Shown here in pieces: positions 1-11,643 of a stretch of 64,000 bases of DNA. Below the pieces are notes generated by a model that was not told the origin of the DNA, did no database searches, and worked only from the letters and a program-made list of their open reading frames with translations. Origin of the DNA: Cercospora beticola (taxonomy: Eukaryota; Ascomycota; Dothideomycetes; Mycosphaerellales; Mycosphaerellaceae); assembly GCF_033473495.1 (NCBI RefSeq), contig NC_088935.1, forward strand, positions 1,922,001 through 1,986,000, given 5' to 3'. How positions within the stretch are numbered: position 1 is the stretch's first letter; every line of letters starts with the position of its first letter. A program made the position numbers and the translations under genes.

Positions 1-630
1 GCGCCACTACTCCTCCTCTATACGTCAATCGTGCAGTCGTCTTGTGCGTGGCGGTTCAATCGATCGCACAAGTGTCAAATGCACAAGCCATTGAAGCGGG
101 CATGGTCCAATGGGAGGAAGCTGGGTGCGCCGATCGTAGAACCTCATCCGCAACTTCTACTCAGCACGGTGAAGACGTGCTGAGAGACGGCACCTTGGTG
201 CATGGTCGAAGGCGCTAAGCAATGAGAAGCACTGCAAGCCTCGAAGTCAAGCCTTGACGAAGGAGCTTGTTCCTCGGCCTCGGTCTTGCGTGTGCAGATC
301 TCGGATCATACCAGACTAGCTGCGTCTGAACGGAGCTCCTAATTGGCAGCTTTGGTTTCCGCCGTGTCGTGTGGGCGTGTCGATCGCTGCGACTCCGTCA
401 GGGTTCCGTCTCTCAAAACACGTAACGCTCTCGGCCTCGTACTGAAAAGGCAGGAGCAACATATGTCGTCGTTTCCTGTCGTTCACTGAATTCCTGCTCG
501 TTCTGTTCAGACATCGTCACCAAAGTGAATCGTCTGGAGTCATTCGTGCAATGCATTTTGGCGCTGTCGAAGGTCTTGATGACGACGCTTCGGACACTTT
601 ATCAGATCAAGGATACTTCCGCATTGATCA
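1..630. other. non-coding flank left of PRI2
   Basis: No open frame here has a convincing coding look. The stretch lies beyond the stop codon of the primase gene and probably holds its 3' untranslated region plus intergenic DNA. I see no RNA gene or repeat. Confidence 0.5.
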
Positions 631-2262
631 TCATTCTGCCGACGATGGCGTCGGCCCGTCCATACCAATATCGCCTTTCTGTATCTTGCCGAGGTTCTTC
701 AGCTGGAAGCTACGTTTGAAGTAGGTGTTGGGGTGCAAGATTGTGTCCAATTCGCTGGCAGGCCACAGATTTTCGTCCTTCACCTTCACGAACATGTCAG
801 CAGGGCGATTCAAAGCGTATGAAATATACCTTGATACTCACCTTCTTGAGCTCATTCTTGTGCGCCGCTTCGAAGACCCTGTTGCACGCAATGTGATACC
901 TTTGTCTGCCGACGTCTTCTCGAACACCCTTCAGGAGTTCCTTGTCGTTCACGCCCACATTTTGCAACAACGTGATCAAGTTGTCGGGACTGTAGGTACG
1001 ATAAGGGCAACCATTATTCTGGCCACTGGCGGGCAGTGGCTCGGTGAGCAGTTTCTGGCAACTGTAGGGTGTGTAGCCACGCCCGCGTTTATTTGCATCA
1101 CCACCGACATCACCGTAAGCGTGACGAATGTTGTAAAGGTATTCGGATTTGAATTTGTCTGTACATCCATCAGTAAACTGTGAGCAGTGACTGTAGGGAA
1201 CAACTCACCATCTGTAATGAGCTTGAAGCTCCTCCTCCAGAAGAGAATGCACTCTTGCAAGTTCAAGCCTAAGCCTTTCAAGAACAGGGTATATTGTAGG
1301 CGCGAGAAATGCTTCAAATGGCTGTTCTTCTTCAGTTCTCGATGAAGATTCTGCATGCATAGAGGGAAATGCTGGCTGTACGAATCGATGGATGCCGCGG
1401 TCACGTTCGTAATGTCGCCCAAGCTCGAGTCTTCTGAATAACCCGCATCAGGTGCCACAAAGGATTGCGACAGGTGATGGAGAATGGGGGCCAGTCTATT
1501 GTCTTCGTCCATCCGAGGCAAGAATCGTGCCGCAAGCTCCAGACCTGACTCCAGCTGTCGCGAGAACTCACTGACAACCATACTCATCTGCTCTCTGACA
1601 TGGACATATGCTTTGCCCCTCTTCAGCAACACCTGCCGTCTCTCGACCAGCTCTGGCACGTTCTCCCACTCGCATTTAAACCAGCTCTCTTCATCGGTCT
1701 TGTTGAAAAAGCCCGTGGCGGCCTTCAGTTGATCGAGCAGTTGTGCTTTCTCTTCCTCGCCAACAGTCTCCCACGACATGGGTAATGATTCGATGAATGA
1801 TCTTCGTTCTCGTAGGTCATCCTGCTGGATGCGCAGCTTGAACAGCTGTGTCTCGAGTCGGGCGAACCTTTGTCGTAGGTCTTGAGTGCTGGAGAAGGCG
1901 AGACGAAGCGTCCAGTGGCTGTAGTGGTCCCGTTTACGTTGCATGGGAATGTCGGTGTTGCGAGAGCTGTTACTTGAGAGGGGCAGATGCTTGTCGAGGA
2001 TGGGCCGCATGTACTCTTCCGTTTCTGCAGGCGTGCGGTTGCGAAACTGGCACGACTCCAGTTCAGCGAGCACTTTCAGTCGTGCGATTCCCCACTCTTC
2101 AAATTGCTCCAGCGTCACATCTCCAGTTGGTGGTATAACATAGAAGTTCATGCGATGGGCATAATCCTGCTCCGCGAAGTTGGCCGTCTGAAACTGGGCC
2201 TTTTTGTGATTGACGGCACGCTTCTTCGCGTCGATACGCGGGGCGCTCGATATCGCCAACAT
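631..2262 (-). CDS. PRI2: DNA primase large subunit (PRI2/PRIM2)
   Basis: Large regulatory subunit of eukaryotic primase, which works with the small catalytic subunit and DNA polymerase alpha to make RNA primers in the nucleus. Exons on the minus strand: 2262-1209, 1158-842 and 783-631, giving 507 aa, the usual family length. The iron-sulfur C-terminal domain shows its four cysteines in order: LQECILFW, YTPYSCQKLL, NNGCPY and HIACNRVF. The signature DKFKSEYLYNIRHAYGD spans the first intron junction. Intron 1 (1159-1208, GTGAGT donor) and intron 2 (784-841, CTGAC branch point) are both needed to keep frame. The second acceptor could instead be 6 bases further, removing two residues. The ATG at 2262 is the first in frame. 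HPNTYF near the C-terminus is also typical. Identification is firm; the exact N-terminus is less so. Confidence 0.93.
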
Positions 2263-2823
2263 GGTCGTGTAGGGTCTTGACTTTCAGTGTGGGCGATGGT
2301 GGGCAAGGACGAAGAGGGATGGTAGTCGGACGTGCCGGAGACGAGACGCGCGAAGACGCGTTCGGGGACGCGGGGGAAAGCGCGCCTGAGGCGACAGACG
2401 CGTGTGACCAATGCTTTTTCGCTTTCCTTCGACACCAGCCGAGTCGCATCGAATTCGGGTAGGAACCGTGGCAGCTTGTCTCTCCACCTCTTCGAGTGAA
2501 CATACGACCATACGGCCAAGGTTCATTCCATGTCTGCGTAGCATATGCCGCTGCTGAGAGCTTGCGGTGAACGGTGAGCTCACGGCGCGTAGAGGCACGC
2601 GTCGGAGCTGCGCAAAAGTGATAGATCACGAATGATATGAAACACAGAGACGCGACTACTACACGGTACTGCATTGCAGAGTAAGCACCTGTAAGATGCA
2701 CTCTGCACTGCGTCTCCGATTTCCTTTGAACCCTCACCTCAACATCACTCACAATCGCAAGCATGTCAGTCACGGAAGTGCTCGTCTCCCACACCAACGT
2801 CTCGATTGCGACTTGGCCAACAG

Positions 2824-3478
2824 ATGAACTACCTCTGGCGACCTCTACTGGACCGATTCCTCTCACACATACGAGAGGCTCCAGAGACCCCAACGTACGT
2901 CGATCGCAAGTCTGCCAGCTATACACATCAACGATGGAAGACATTGCCCAAGCGATCGGGCGTGTGAAAGCAGATGCACACGACCGCCCTGCAGCAATTC
3001 CTAGAACCGCTCTGACAGCTTCCGTGCGATCATCTGTGTACGTATCCATCAACAGCACTACGCGACGTCGCTACGAGCCTCTGCTGACCTCTGTGTTCCG
3101 TCAGCTACCAAGTGAACGAGATATTACGCTACGGCCCAATGGTCGGTGGTGCAGAATTGGCTTGGAAAGTTGCACTGCATCTCGCGTCCTGCACCATTGC
3201 TGCCAACTACAGTGACCTCGACTTTACCGGGCAGGAACAACACTGCGACAAACATCATGATCGTCTTGATCGCCGCTTGTCCTCAATATGCGATCTGCAG
3301 CAGAAATGTGGCAAGGTGAGTAACTTGTGCAGCATCCTGGAGCCTGCACCGTCTGACAGAAAACCAGGTGTACTGGCTTAGTGCCGAACGTTTGGATGAG
3401 GTCGAGCGACTGAAGCATGAAGCCGATGCGCCCTACCGATATCCATTGACCACGGCGGTCCTTGCGCGCTTCGTCTGA
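2824..3478 (+). CDS. small hypothetical protein, four-exon model
   Basis: I do not recognise this protein. The coding signal is in two stretches: one beginning MNYLWRPLLDRFLSHIRE and one containing YQVNEILRYGPMVGGAEL. A frame-consistent model is 2824-2961, 3019-3035, 3105-3315 and 3368-3478, giving 158 aa. Introns 2 and 3 have good signals (a CTGAC branch point before TTCCGTCAG; GTGAGT donor). The 17-base second exon and the GTGTGA donor of intron 1 are weak, so the 5' half may differ. An alternative ATG at 2763 opens another frame that I consider less protein-like. It is divergent from PRI2, with starts about 560 bp apart. No membrane segment or known motif was seen. Confidence 0.4.
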
Positions 3479-4283
3479 GATAGCACACCTGGTGAGGTTT
3501 TGAAATCAATGATGAGAGTGGTTCGTGAGACAGATCGTTACAGGAATGCAACACTCGATGTTTCGCAGGCGAGCAGTACGAGTGCACATAAACATATATT
3601 GATAATGTACAGAAGTGCCGCATAGGCCAGATCCAGACAGGTTTCGCATGCGACTCTCGTCTGCCACCACTTTCCTCATCATTTTGAATTGAGTTCACGA
3701 CGACTCTATGACTGATGAGTACAACAATTTTAGGTCAGACTTTAGACAAAGCAGCAACAGGATATCCTGAACGGCAGAGCTGCACAACTTAATAAATATC
3801 GGCTTCCAGGGAGGACTGCCAAGCATATTTCTAGGTTTTGTCCACATTCGGGCGCTAGCGGGTGTTGCCGGTTACTGTGGTTGCTCTTGCCGTGTCAACA
3901 CGCATCCCTGCTGGCGCATCGACGTGGTAGCTGAGCAGAGCAAGCGGTAAGAGGCGTCGTGCATTAGCCTATGCCAACACCACTGACGACTCCGCCAGTT
4001 ACCAAGATTACAAGGAATCATCGTCAACCGCCTCCATCGCTACACCGCGCACGCAAAGATTGTACACCGAAGCCAGCAACGTCGTCTCCCACAGAATCGA
4101 GTCCATCTACCCCGCCACGAAGCGAGCTGCCGAGAAGCCATACCACAGTTGGAGAAGAAATCGCAAGCGATACGAGCACTCAAACTTCTGCACCGCCATG
4201 GTCTAGAGACTGCGTGCTCAACTGCACACGGGCGCCCGAGCGCGCAGTCGCCTTGACCGGTGCACGACAACATCTGCATCGAC
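3479..4283 (+). other. intergenic / 5' leader of the b561 gene
   Basis: About 800 bp between the small unknown gene and the b561 gene. A 126-codon frame from the ATG at 3971 is open and Pro/Thr-rich, but it overlaps the start of the b561 frame and resembles no protein I know. I read the stretch as promoter and 5' leader, with a spliced upstream exon possible. Confidence 0.35.
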
Positions 4284-7127
4284 ATGTCCACCGACGGACT
4301 GTCTGCTCCCGGGAGCAGCACCTACGACAGCAGCACCATGTTCGTAGGTGACGGCACCTGGGATGCTTCGCGGAACAGCTTCTTGTTGCCGAATTTGCAA
4401 GGACTGAATTTCGACACGATGCGATACAACGGCATGGGCAATCGCTTTCGAGACATGCCGCAATACAGGTCACTCATTATTGGGCATGGAGTTATGGCGG
4501 CCATTACATTCATTGGCGTGGTGCCAGCTGCCATCTTGATCGCGAGGTTCTACCACTCCGGTGGGAGGCTGGCATATAAACTACACGTATACCTCCAAAT
4601 CATGACCGTCTTCCTGGCTACCGTGGTTTTCACTCTGGGCTGGTTCGCAGTGGGTCCTGAACGGAGTTTGACAAATCCGCATCATGGAATTGGGCTGGCC
4701 ATCTACGTTTGTGTCCTGGTTCAGTTTATCTACGGCTGGTGGATGTCCAAACGAGAGAGAAAGCGGACCAAGCCGCATCCAACCATACCACTGAAGGTGC
4801 ATATCCATAGGCTGTTCGGTCGAGCAGTGGCTATGCTCGCATTCGTCCAGATCGCGCTCGGTCTGACGCTTTATGGCTCTCCAAAGGTACTATTCATTCT
4901 CTACGCATTGGTGGGCGCTCTTCTCGTATTCCTCTATCTCGCACTCGAATACCGGAACAAGCCTCGCATCGGAGATGGAGTAGCCGTGTCAGGCGCAAGA
5001 TCAGACTACTACTCAGACTACAGCGGCAGCTATTTGACCGGTGACAGAACAGAGTTGACGCACGATCGGCGCAGTCGAAGAGCGGAGAGCAGATCCCGAG
5101 ATGAGAAGCAAGGTGGTGGCTGGGCCAAGAAAGCGCTGGCCGGTGCAGGTTTATTTGGAGCGTACAAGTGGTGGTCTCGGCGGCGAGAGAAGGAGGAAGA
5201 CGAGGACCGCTACAACGAGTACACTGAGAGCAATGTGAACAACACACAGCGACCAGGTCGCACGCCAGGCCCTCCTGGTTCTTCAGTCGCTTACTCAGGA
5301 CCGGCACCTTATGGCCGTCCCGGTCGCGTACCCAGCAGGCCACCCCCACCAGCTACTTACGACGGTCGGCACAGAGCATCTAGCAGAGGCAGTGGCCCAG
5401 CGCGGAGGCACGATGATACAGTCCTCTCTCCCCAAAGTTGGGAGAATGACGAGTACGACGACGACGAAAAGTATGGCGAGAAGCCACCCCGTGACAACAC
5501 ATGGCGCAATCGACTGCTCGGAGCAGGTGCTGGAATAGCGGCTTTTCAAGGGTTGAAGAGTATGTTTGGCAGCAAGAAGCGTAAAGACAATTACGTCGAC
5601 TCCGATGTCAGCTACAGGCCCCCTCCTCATGGGATGACCAATACTGTCAGTCAAACGGATGTGTCCAGAGTCGAGGCTGGCCATGCTCCTTTCTCGCCAC
5701 ATGATCCGAAACGGGGTCATGGAACACTCATCTCAGAGACGACGCAGATGACGCCTTCAAGACCGCCGAACAGGAGGCGACCCAGCGTGAGCTCCGTCTC
5801 GTACGACGACGAGGCAAGTTATGCACCGCCACCTAGACCCGGATCTGATGGCCCGAATCTGCGAGAGAGCATCGCAACTATGGGAGCAATTGCTGGATTT
5901 AGGGAATGGAACAAGCGTAGGAAAGATCGAAACGAGAGACAGAAACAGGACCAGCTGCGGCAAGAACAGCTCGAGAGCGAAGAACAGTACAACCGACGCA
6001 ACTCCAATCGCTATCCTCGCCCCCAGGATGCCAGCGGTCGGCGCGCTAGTCACTCCGACACGCTAATGACAGGCCCAGAGCACGCTCCTGGCAGCAATCC
6101 TGTGGTGTCGAGGCAGAGCTTGAGACCAGACATCAGTCAACCTCCGCTTCCAATGGCAGCTGGAGCGGTTCCCATGTCACCGCAGGACCCTGTGAGATAT
6201 GATATGCCACCCCAGCCGTACCAACAACAGTCCCAGCAGCAAAACACCACGTTTGTGCTGCCACCTCCGCCTCCAGGTCCTCCCCCAGCTGACACTTCAC
6301 GGCCTGCAAACTACGCGCCCCCGCCGCCTGGTTCGCTTCAGATGCCACCAGGAGCCGTTGAGCCAGACCCATCGAGATTAGTCTCGGAGCAGACATACGG
6401 GCAAAGTCACTTTCAAGACGGCACCACGGCGGCTGCAACGTCAGCAGCGCTGGCCGGCGCGGCGCTGGCAGCGACTCAAAGGCCGCAGTCGTTATCCCCA
6501 ACTAGACGGCAGCGCTCTCGGACAGGCTCAAAATCTCGAATCCCGGGCCGACGTGGCAGTATGACCTCAGCGGGCCCTTCGCAAGCGAGTGCGTTGGGCG
6601 TGGAAAGCCCGCCAGTCAGTCTCAAGATGAAAATGCATCCAGATGGACAGCACGTCACCTTACGACGATTGAATGAGGAAGAAGCCGCGGCCGAGCGTGC
6701 TGCTCGAAGACGCGAGCGAAGATCACGACGTGCTTCTAGCCTGAGCAGTGCCGATGAGGGCCCTTCGAGGTACAGGAGGAATGGTGCACATATGAGGGAT
6801 TCAAGCCAGCAGCCGATCTCCAACGTACCCGTTCCGCCACCAGCAATGTCAAATTCTCTCATTGGCAGTGGTCGACCTCCATCGGAACTGAACCTGCCCA
6901 CACCGCCTCCTCACCGTGTTCCACAGGCTTCCGAGTCCCCTTCGGGCGTGCCTCCAGTGAGCGGCCCGGCTGGAAGCGGAATGGTCGCGAGTCCTGGGAA
7001 TACAGGAGGTACGGACCTGGGAACTGGCACTGACGTGAGCGCATTCGACAACAATCGGAAGAGAAGGAGAGCAGAGAGAGCAAGGAGGTTAGAAGCGTCA
7101 AGAGGAAACAGGGTCGAGTTCTCGTGA
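4284..7127 (+). CDS. cytochrome b561-domain membrane protein with long disordered tail
   Basis: Predicted transmembrane electron-transport (ferric/ascorbate reductase-like) protein, 947 aa from the first in-frame ATG with a purine at -3. The open frame extends to 4260 only through a GTG, which I do not use. Residues about 63-222 form five or six hydrophobic helices with histidines where b561 proteins bind two hemes: GHG (H68), KLHVYLQ (H101), NPHHGIGL (H133/134) and HIHRLFGR (H175). There is no clear signal peptide; the N-terminus (TMFVGDGTWD) is soluble. Residues 227-947 are low complexity: acidic-basic runs, poly-Pro (PPPPPGPPP), an Ala-rich patch and an Arg/Glu coiled stretch, ending NRVEFS. 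Several short glycine/alanine hydrophobic patches (GAGLFGAYKWW, GAGAGIAAFQG, ATMGAIAGFREW) recur and may contact membranes. Single exon. The domain call is firm; substrate and function are unknown. Confidence 0.8.
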   Translation: MSTDGLSAPGSSTYDSSTMFVGDGTWDASRNSFLLPNLQGLNFDTMRYNGMGNRFRDMPQYRSLIIGHGVMAAITFIGVVPAAILIARFYHSGGRLAYKLHVYLQIMTVFLATVVFTLGWFAVGPERSLTNPHHGIGLAIYVCVLVQFIYGWWMSKRERKRTKPHPTIPLKVHIHRLFGRAVAMLAFVQIALGLTLYGSPKVLFILYALVGALLVFLYLALEYRNKPRIGDGVAVSGARSDYYSDYSGSYLTGDRTELTHDRRSRRAESRSRDEKQGGGWAKKALAGAGLFGAYKWWSRRREKEEDEDRYNEYTESNVNNTQRPGRTPGPPGSSVAYSGPAPYGRPGRVPSRPPPPATYDGRHRASSRGSGPARRHDDTVLSPQSWENDEYDDDEKYGEKPPRDNTWRNRLLGAGAGIAAFQGLKSMFGSKKRKDNYVDSDVSYRPPPHGMTNTVSQTDVSRVEAGHAPFSPHDPKRGHGTLISETTQMTPSRPPNRRRPSVSSVSYDDEASYAPPPRPGSDGPNLRESIATMGAIAGFREWNKRRKDRNERQKQDQLRQEQLESEEQYNRRNSNRYPRPQDASGRRASHSDTLMTGPEHAPGSNPVVSRQSLRPDISQPPLPMAAGAVPMSPQDPVRYDMPPQPYQQQSQQQNTTFVLPPPPPGPPPADTSRPANYAPPPPGSLQMPPGAVEPDPSRLVSEQTYGQSHFQDGTTAAATSAALAGAALAATQRPQSLSPTRRQRSRTGSKSRIPGRRGSMTSAGPSQASALGVESPPVSLKMKMHPDGQHVTLRRLNEEEAAAERAARRRERRSRRASSLSSADEGPSRYRRNGAHMRDSSQQPISNVPVPPPAMSNSLIGSGRPPSELNLPTPPPHRVPQASESPSGVPPVSGPAGSGMVASPGNTGGTDLGTGTDVSAFDNNRKRRRAERARRLEASRGNRVEFS

Positions 7128-7389
7128 GCATGTTCTGTAATGGTGTGCGGATTCATCTGGCTTCGAATTTGGCGTTCTGAGCGAGCATTCTGGTTTCATG
7201 GAACGGGAGATTCTCAGCACTACAGGGCATGATAAGATATGATCACGTACTCAATGACGGAATGTGAAAATGCGGGTTTGTCGATAGGTTCATGGAGAAG
7301 CAGGTTCTTCGTCTGTACAGAGATGTCGATAGGGTCGTAGGGGTTGTTGCGGATGTTATAAAATATATCGCACAGGTCACAGCTGTGTT

Positions 7390-10380
7390 TTACTCGTCCA
7401 ACGCCCTCACTTGTGATTTCGTATACCTCCGCCGTCTCGTCTGTCGCTCCAATGCTGCAGCTTCATGCACGGCTTGATTCTTGCCAATCCTATCTGCGTG
7501 TCGCAGACTCTGATCCTCGGAATAAACGCGGTGATCCTGAGACGATGTCTGCCCACTTCGTGCTGTATCAGGCGAGGGAGCGGTCGCGTCAGTCAGCTCC
7601 TTCCACGTGTGCACTCGTGGGCGGTCCGCTACTGTAGAATCGATGCCTCTTATAGGACTGTGCTCGGTAGAGCTGGTCGCAGAAGCGTTGGGAGATACAC
7701 CAGTCGACTGGGAGAATAGCGGAGGTGATCGAGTACCAGTTGTCCTCCAGGAAAGTGGTAGATACATCATGTCCCGTGCTTTGAGGATGTGCGATGGTAG
7801 TGGAATTGGATCATATTCGTAGTTGCCATTGTCTGTAACGGAGATGTTCGGAACGCCCAAGGACGCTACATCGTCAGAGAAGACGTCGCGTGGAGAGCAT
7901 ACGGAGGCCATTTTGAGGAGTCTTGGATCGCTGTTGTGACCTAGAGGTGTTGTCCGAAATGTGCGAGCGGCGCGCATCTGTAGACGGTCTTCTGCGCCCA
8001 ATTCGGCGAATTCGGCCTCGTCATAGCTGCTCCCACGTCCGAAGTGCTTGCGCAGTGCCTTGTAATCAGCTTCAATGCTCTGCCGATTCGCGATGCGTGC
8101 GCCTGCCGAAGGTAAAGGTGCTTTGGTCAATGCTCGCCTCGGAAAGGGCTTGAACAGTTCCTGGCTTGGGACGGCTTGGCAGTGTGCAATATCACAATCA
8201 GCGATAGTGGATGGGATGTTGCACTGGCGCGTGACGGTGCTGTCGGTTATGCGAGGAGGCGTGTTGTCCAAGTCTGCTCTTACTGTTTGGGCGGGGAAGA
8301 ATGTTGGCTCGCCTGGGCTCGAGTGAGCACCATCCGTCGAATCTGCCCCCTGCGAAGCAGCTACTTCCAAGGCATCCGCCACCTGGATCAATTCGCGAGA
8401 GAGTCGTAGCAGGGCTGCCACTGTAGGCGTATTCTTCCTGAGGTTCATGATCACTCGCTCAAGTCGTCCTCCTCTTTCCAGGATCACTGCATCCAAACCC
8501 TCACCAAGATCTGACGTCAAAACCATCTTGTCTTCATCTTCCAGTCTGTCATCTCCATTGCTGTCCGAGGTTGCGGCATACCCGCTGGGATTTGGAGACC
8601 TACCCCTACGATCTTCGTCAGCTGCAGTCATTCGCGACTCTTTTAGTGCGTCGAGCGAAGTGCTGTCTGTGTCGTCTTCAACTTGACACGACTTTTGGCC
8701 CAGTGGAGGTATCACCGCAGGTCCGTTTGTGTTATGCAAGCTACGCAATATGCCAGCCGAGTCGGTACCCTTTTGCTCAATATTGTCCTCGAAGGTGGAA
8801 TGGTCTTGGAGCAGATTCGAAGCAATTGGCATCTCGGCGCATGAGGGGTTCTCAGCCTCTGGCTCGCGTCTTCGAATGCTGAGTTCGTGTCAGCAGACAT
8901 ATGCTTAGCTTCCGGAAACAGTTAACCGTGACCAACCTCAGTTCAGCCACGCAGTCAGGGCATGCATCATCTCTGTCGAGGGCTCTCGAGTATCTCGTCA
9001 AGTTGTGCACCAAATAGGGACTGGTAGCATCTACATTCCGTGGTTCATCAAAACCTGCCGCAACATATTGACCTCTGCCGCCTTGATCGTAGAGATCTCG
9101 AGTGCCTTTGAATGTGGTCATCTGCCTGCCATGCCGAAAGCACGAGTTGCGACGACCATGCAAATGAGACACTGGGCCTACCCGCGTGGTAATGGCCTGA
9201 GGAGTCTGCATAGGCCATTCTTGGGGGTTCACTTGGTATTGGGGAAGTGCCAGTGGTGTCTTGGCCGGATCTGCGGCCTTCGCCGTGGCATCATCGCCCG
9301 ACAATGAATGAGGCGCAGCGAGGCCGTCCGCGCTTCGTCGATCGAGCTCGCGCTCCAGATCATCGTCGGGGAAAGTTCCTGCAGGCGCAACATTCCGCTC
9401 AATGGGCGACCTCACTATCGGTATCGTCCTCTGAGGAAGCGGCGCATGTATCTCTGTGTCATCGTCCGGACAAGATCTGTAGAGCGGCGTCTGCGGTCGT
9501 AGAAACCTTCCATTACCTGTCCTTCTAGTAAAGCGTCTGACGTGCAAAGGAAAGACGAGGGGAACGGGCTGTTCGGTATCATCTCGCGTGCTTGTCGTGT
9601 CGGCCCGCGTCTTGCCATCTTTGCGTGTGGTCGTGACTGAGAATGGACATGTCGCCTTCGACTCGAATGCTCGTACACGATCCGCCACGTTCACAACATG
9701 GGATCTGGCACCGCTTGCTTGATTCCACGCTTCCGACGGAGTTGTGTCCGCACCACCGTCAAGCTGCGTTTCAACTTTGACTTCACGCGTGCTGGTACGC
9801 GCTTGCTTTTGGATAGTATGCTCGTCGCGCTTGATCTCACGCTTGCTGGGTATTGCGAGCTGTCCTCGGGCGGTGGACTGGCTGAGTTCCTCTCCGGCGA
9901 AGAAATGTCCTCGTGCCAACGACCATGACTCTTCGGGAAGAGATGCCGCGCCTTTAGCCTCGTCTTTGTTAAAATACTTCCAGGGGGTGAATCGTGTAGG
10001 GTATCGACTGTGTGCAAAGTATCTAGGGTCATATTGGAAGGTATCCTCGTCACTTCCGCAGAATCTGCAGCGGGCCCGAGTTCTGTCGTTGTTTGCGGCT
10101 CCGCTTCTGGTCCAGTGTCTGCTTCCTCGTCGCTGCGAACAGATCGAAGAGGCGGAGACCCAGGATATACTCTCAAAGAGTCTGCAACCGACTTTCTCTT
10201 GCTCAGGGCACGACTGACCCTCGTGCTGGTACTCTCTACACTGCGCACTTCGGCATCGTCGTTGCCCCGAAGTCTTGCAAAAGTTGGGCGCGAGCGAAGG
10301 CGACGGAGCAGCTTGTCGCGCTGTGTTTCTCTGTCAGCCTCTAGAATCGCATTGAGTGACTGGCATTACCTTCTTCATCC
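7390..10380 (-). CDS. unknown disordered protein with a CxxC pair (5' part unresolved)
   Basis: I do not recognise the product. The 3' exon runs from about 8882 to 7390 and is preceded by an intron (about 8883-8938) that rejoins DDACPDCVAEL to IRRREPEAENPSCAEM in frame. Upstream, the protein-like frame includes CRFCGSDEDT followed by YDPRYFAHSRYPTRFTPWKYF (about 10080-9960) and then runs on to the CPDC motif. The two CxxC pairs, far apart, could bind zinc. Before that, a second frame (about 10350-10060; LLRRLRSRPTFARLRG) is coding-like and must be joined by an intron whose ends I could not fix. Most of the remainder is Ser/Pro/Arg-rich and disordered. Total length would be roughly 900-950 aa. 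The start codon is uncertain. Confidence 0.5.
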
Positions 10381-10759
10381 TTCCAGTCATCACGAATAAG
10401 TAGCGTGTTGACAGCAGCAGTGCGAGAAGCGGTCTCGCCGCTTGCCTTGAAGGTGGAGCAGGCTGGCATTTACTTGCTTCTACATGAATGCTAGAAGCCG
10501 GCTTCTGTGAGCGATAGTCAGTCCAAATATGGATCGGTTGTTGCGAATGAAGATGAAATGAGGTGCAGGTAGTTGTCACAATCGCAGAATGGAAGAAATG
10601 GGCAGAACGATTCGCCTTGCAGGCATCGGGGCTGCCGGAGCCGGCAGAAGCAAGAGCGAGTGTCACTGGGCCGTCAAACAAGTCGTTCCTGTCGTGCTGC
10701 GTTCTTGGGCGATCTAAGGCAGTGACTTAATGGTATACAGTATGTACAATCAAGGGAAT
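10381..10759. other. short intergenic stretch upstream of the CxxC gene
   Basis: Lies between the uncertain start of the CxxC gene and the stop codon of the ATP synthase delta gene. An open minus-strand frame around 10334-10681 may include a first exon of the CxxC gene. Nothing else was seen. Confidence 0.3.
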
Positions 10760-11643
10760 CTACTTCAGCTGGGCTTGAAGAGTCTCCAGAACCTATTCGA
10801 TGGTCAGTGGGTTATGCTGTAGATATGCAATGTTCGCATGCGACCTACCTCGAGCTCAATCTTTGCCTCTGCGACATCTTGTTCGCTACCGCCGCCGCTG
10901 GCAATCTTTTGTGCCTCGGCGATCTGGTTCCTTACGGCCTGCACAATGTCAGCGTGACCTCACACGTGCCTTGAAATTGAGCGTACATCTGCACTGAAAT
11001 CCTCAAGCGGGTACCCCTCAACGGCGTTGATGCTCAAGACGGAATTTGGCTGCACGGTCGCGAAACCGCCCGACACTGTTCACAGGGCACATTAGCCACT
11101 GGTTGTCCAATTTTCCGCAGCCCTTGTGCTCTCATGCTATCCGATAGATCTCATCATCAGATGTATTCCGGGCTCCACATACAGAAGAATTGCTTGCTTC
11201 CACCCTGCTCCTCAATGACCTCCACGAGACCTGGCTTGAGCTGCTCAATGGAAGGGACGTGGTTGGCGAGGACACCCATCTCTCCAGACTCGGCTGGAAT
11301 GTTCACTTGCACGCTGTTGCTCCGTGTCAGTGTTCGGGTCGCTCTCGAGGTCGTGGTCGGCGGTGGATTAGTGGTGAAGCACGTACACATCCTGGGACTT
11401 GTAGATGGCCTGCATACGCGTTAGCTCGCCTGCTCCGCGCGGATGAAGATGCGCCATTGAAGATGCCCGAGACGCATGCATCGCAAGGTCATCGCACTGC
11501 TCACGTACCTGGTGAGGGAGGGCCAAGGTCAATTGGATCTTGTCGGATGCCACGTCGGCGTAGCCACGGCGGAGGGCTGGAGCGGCGCGGAAGGCAGGTT
11601 TGGCAGCCTTGAGGGCGCCCCGGGCAATTCGCAGCGAGTTCAT
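10760..11643 (-). CDS. ATP16: ATP synthase subunit delta, mitochondrial
   Basis: Delta subunit of the F1 central stalk (bacterial epsilon homologue), working with gamma in the mitochondrial matrix. Six exons in under 900 bp: 11643-11509, 11409-11387, 11313-11183, 11075-10987, 10938-10849 and 10792-10760, giving 166 aa, the normal length. All junctions keep frame and give the family sequence: an Arg/Ala-rich presequence ending near LRRGYADVASDK, then KIQLTLALPHQ, YKSQDVVQVNIPAESGEMGVL, HVPSIEQLKPG, SGGFATVQPNS and the C-terminal helices ending LETLQAQLK. The second exon is only 23 nt. The gene is divergent from VPS5, with 745 bp between the starts. Identification is firm. Confidence 0.95.

Noticed and set aside
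271..282. CCTCGGCCTCGG tandem near the left edge.
   Set aside because: Not placed upstream of any recognised gene; likely chance in GC-rich DNA.
2099..3058. 319-codon minus-strand frame upstream of PRI2.
   Set aside because: Its sequence is Arg/Ser/Cys-rich without motifs, overlaps PRI2 codons in another frame, and conflicts with the more protein-like plus-strand reading.
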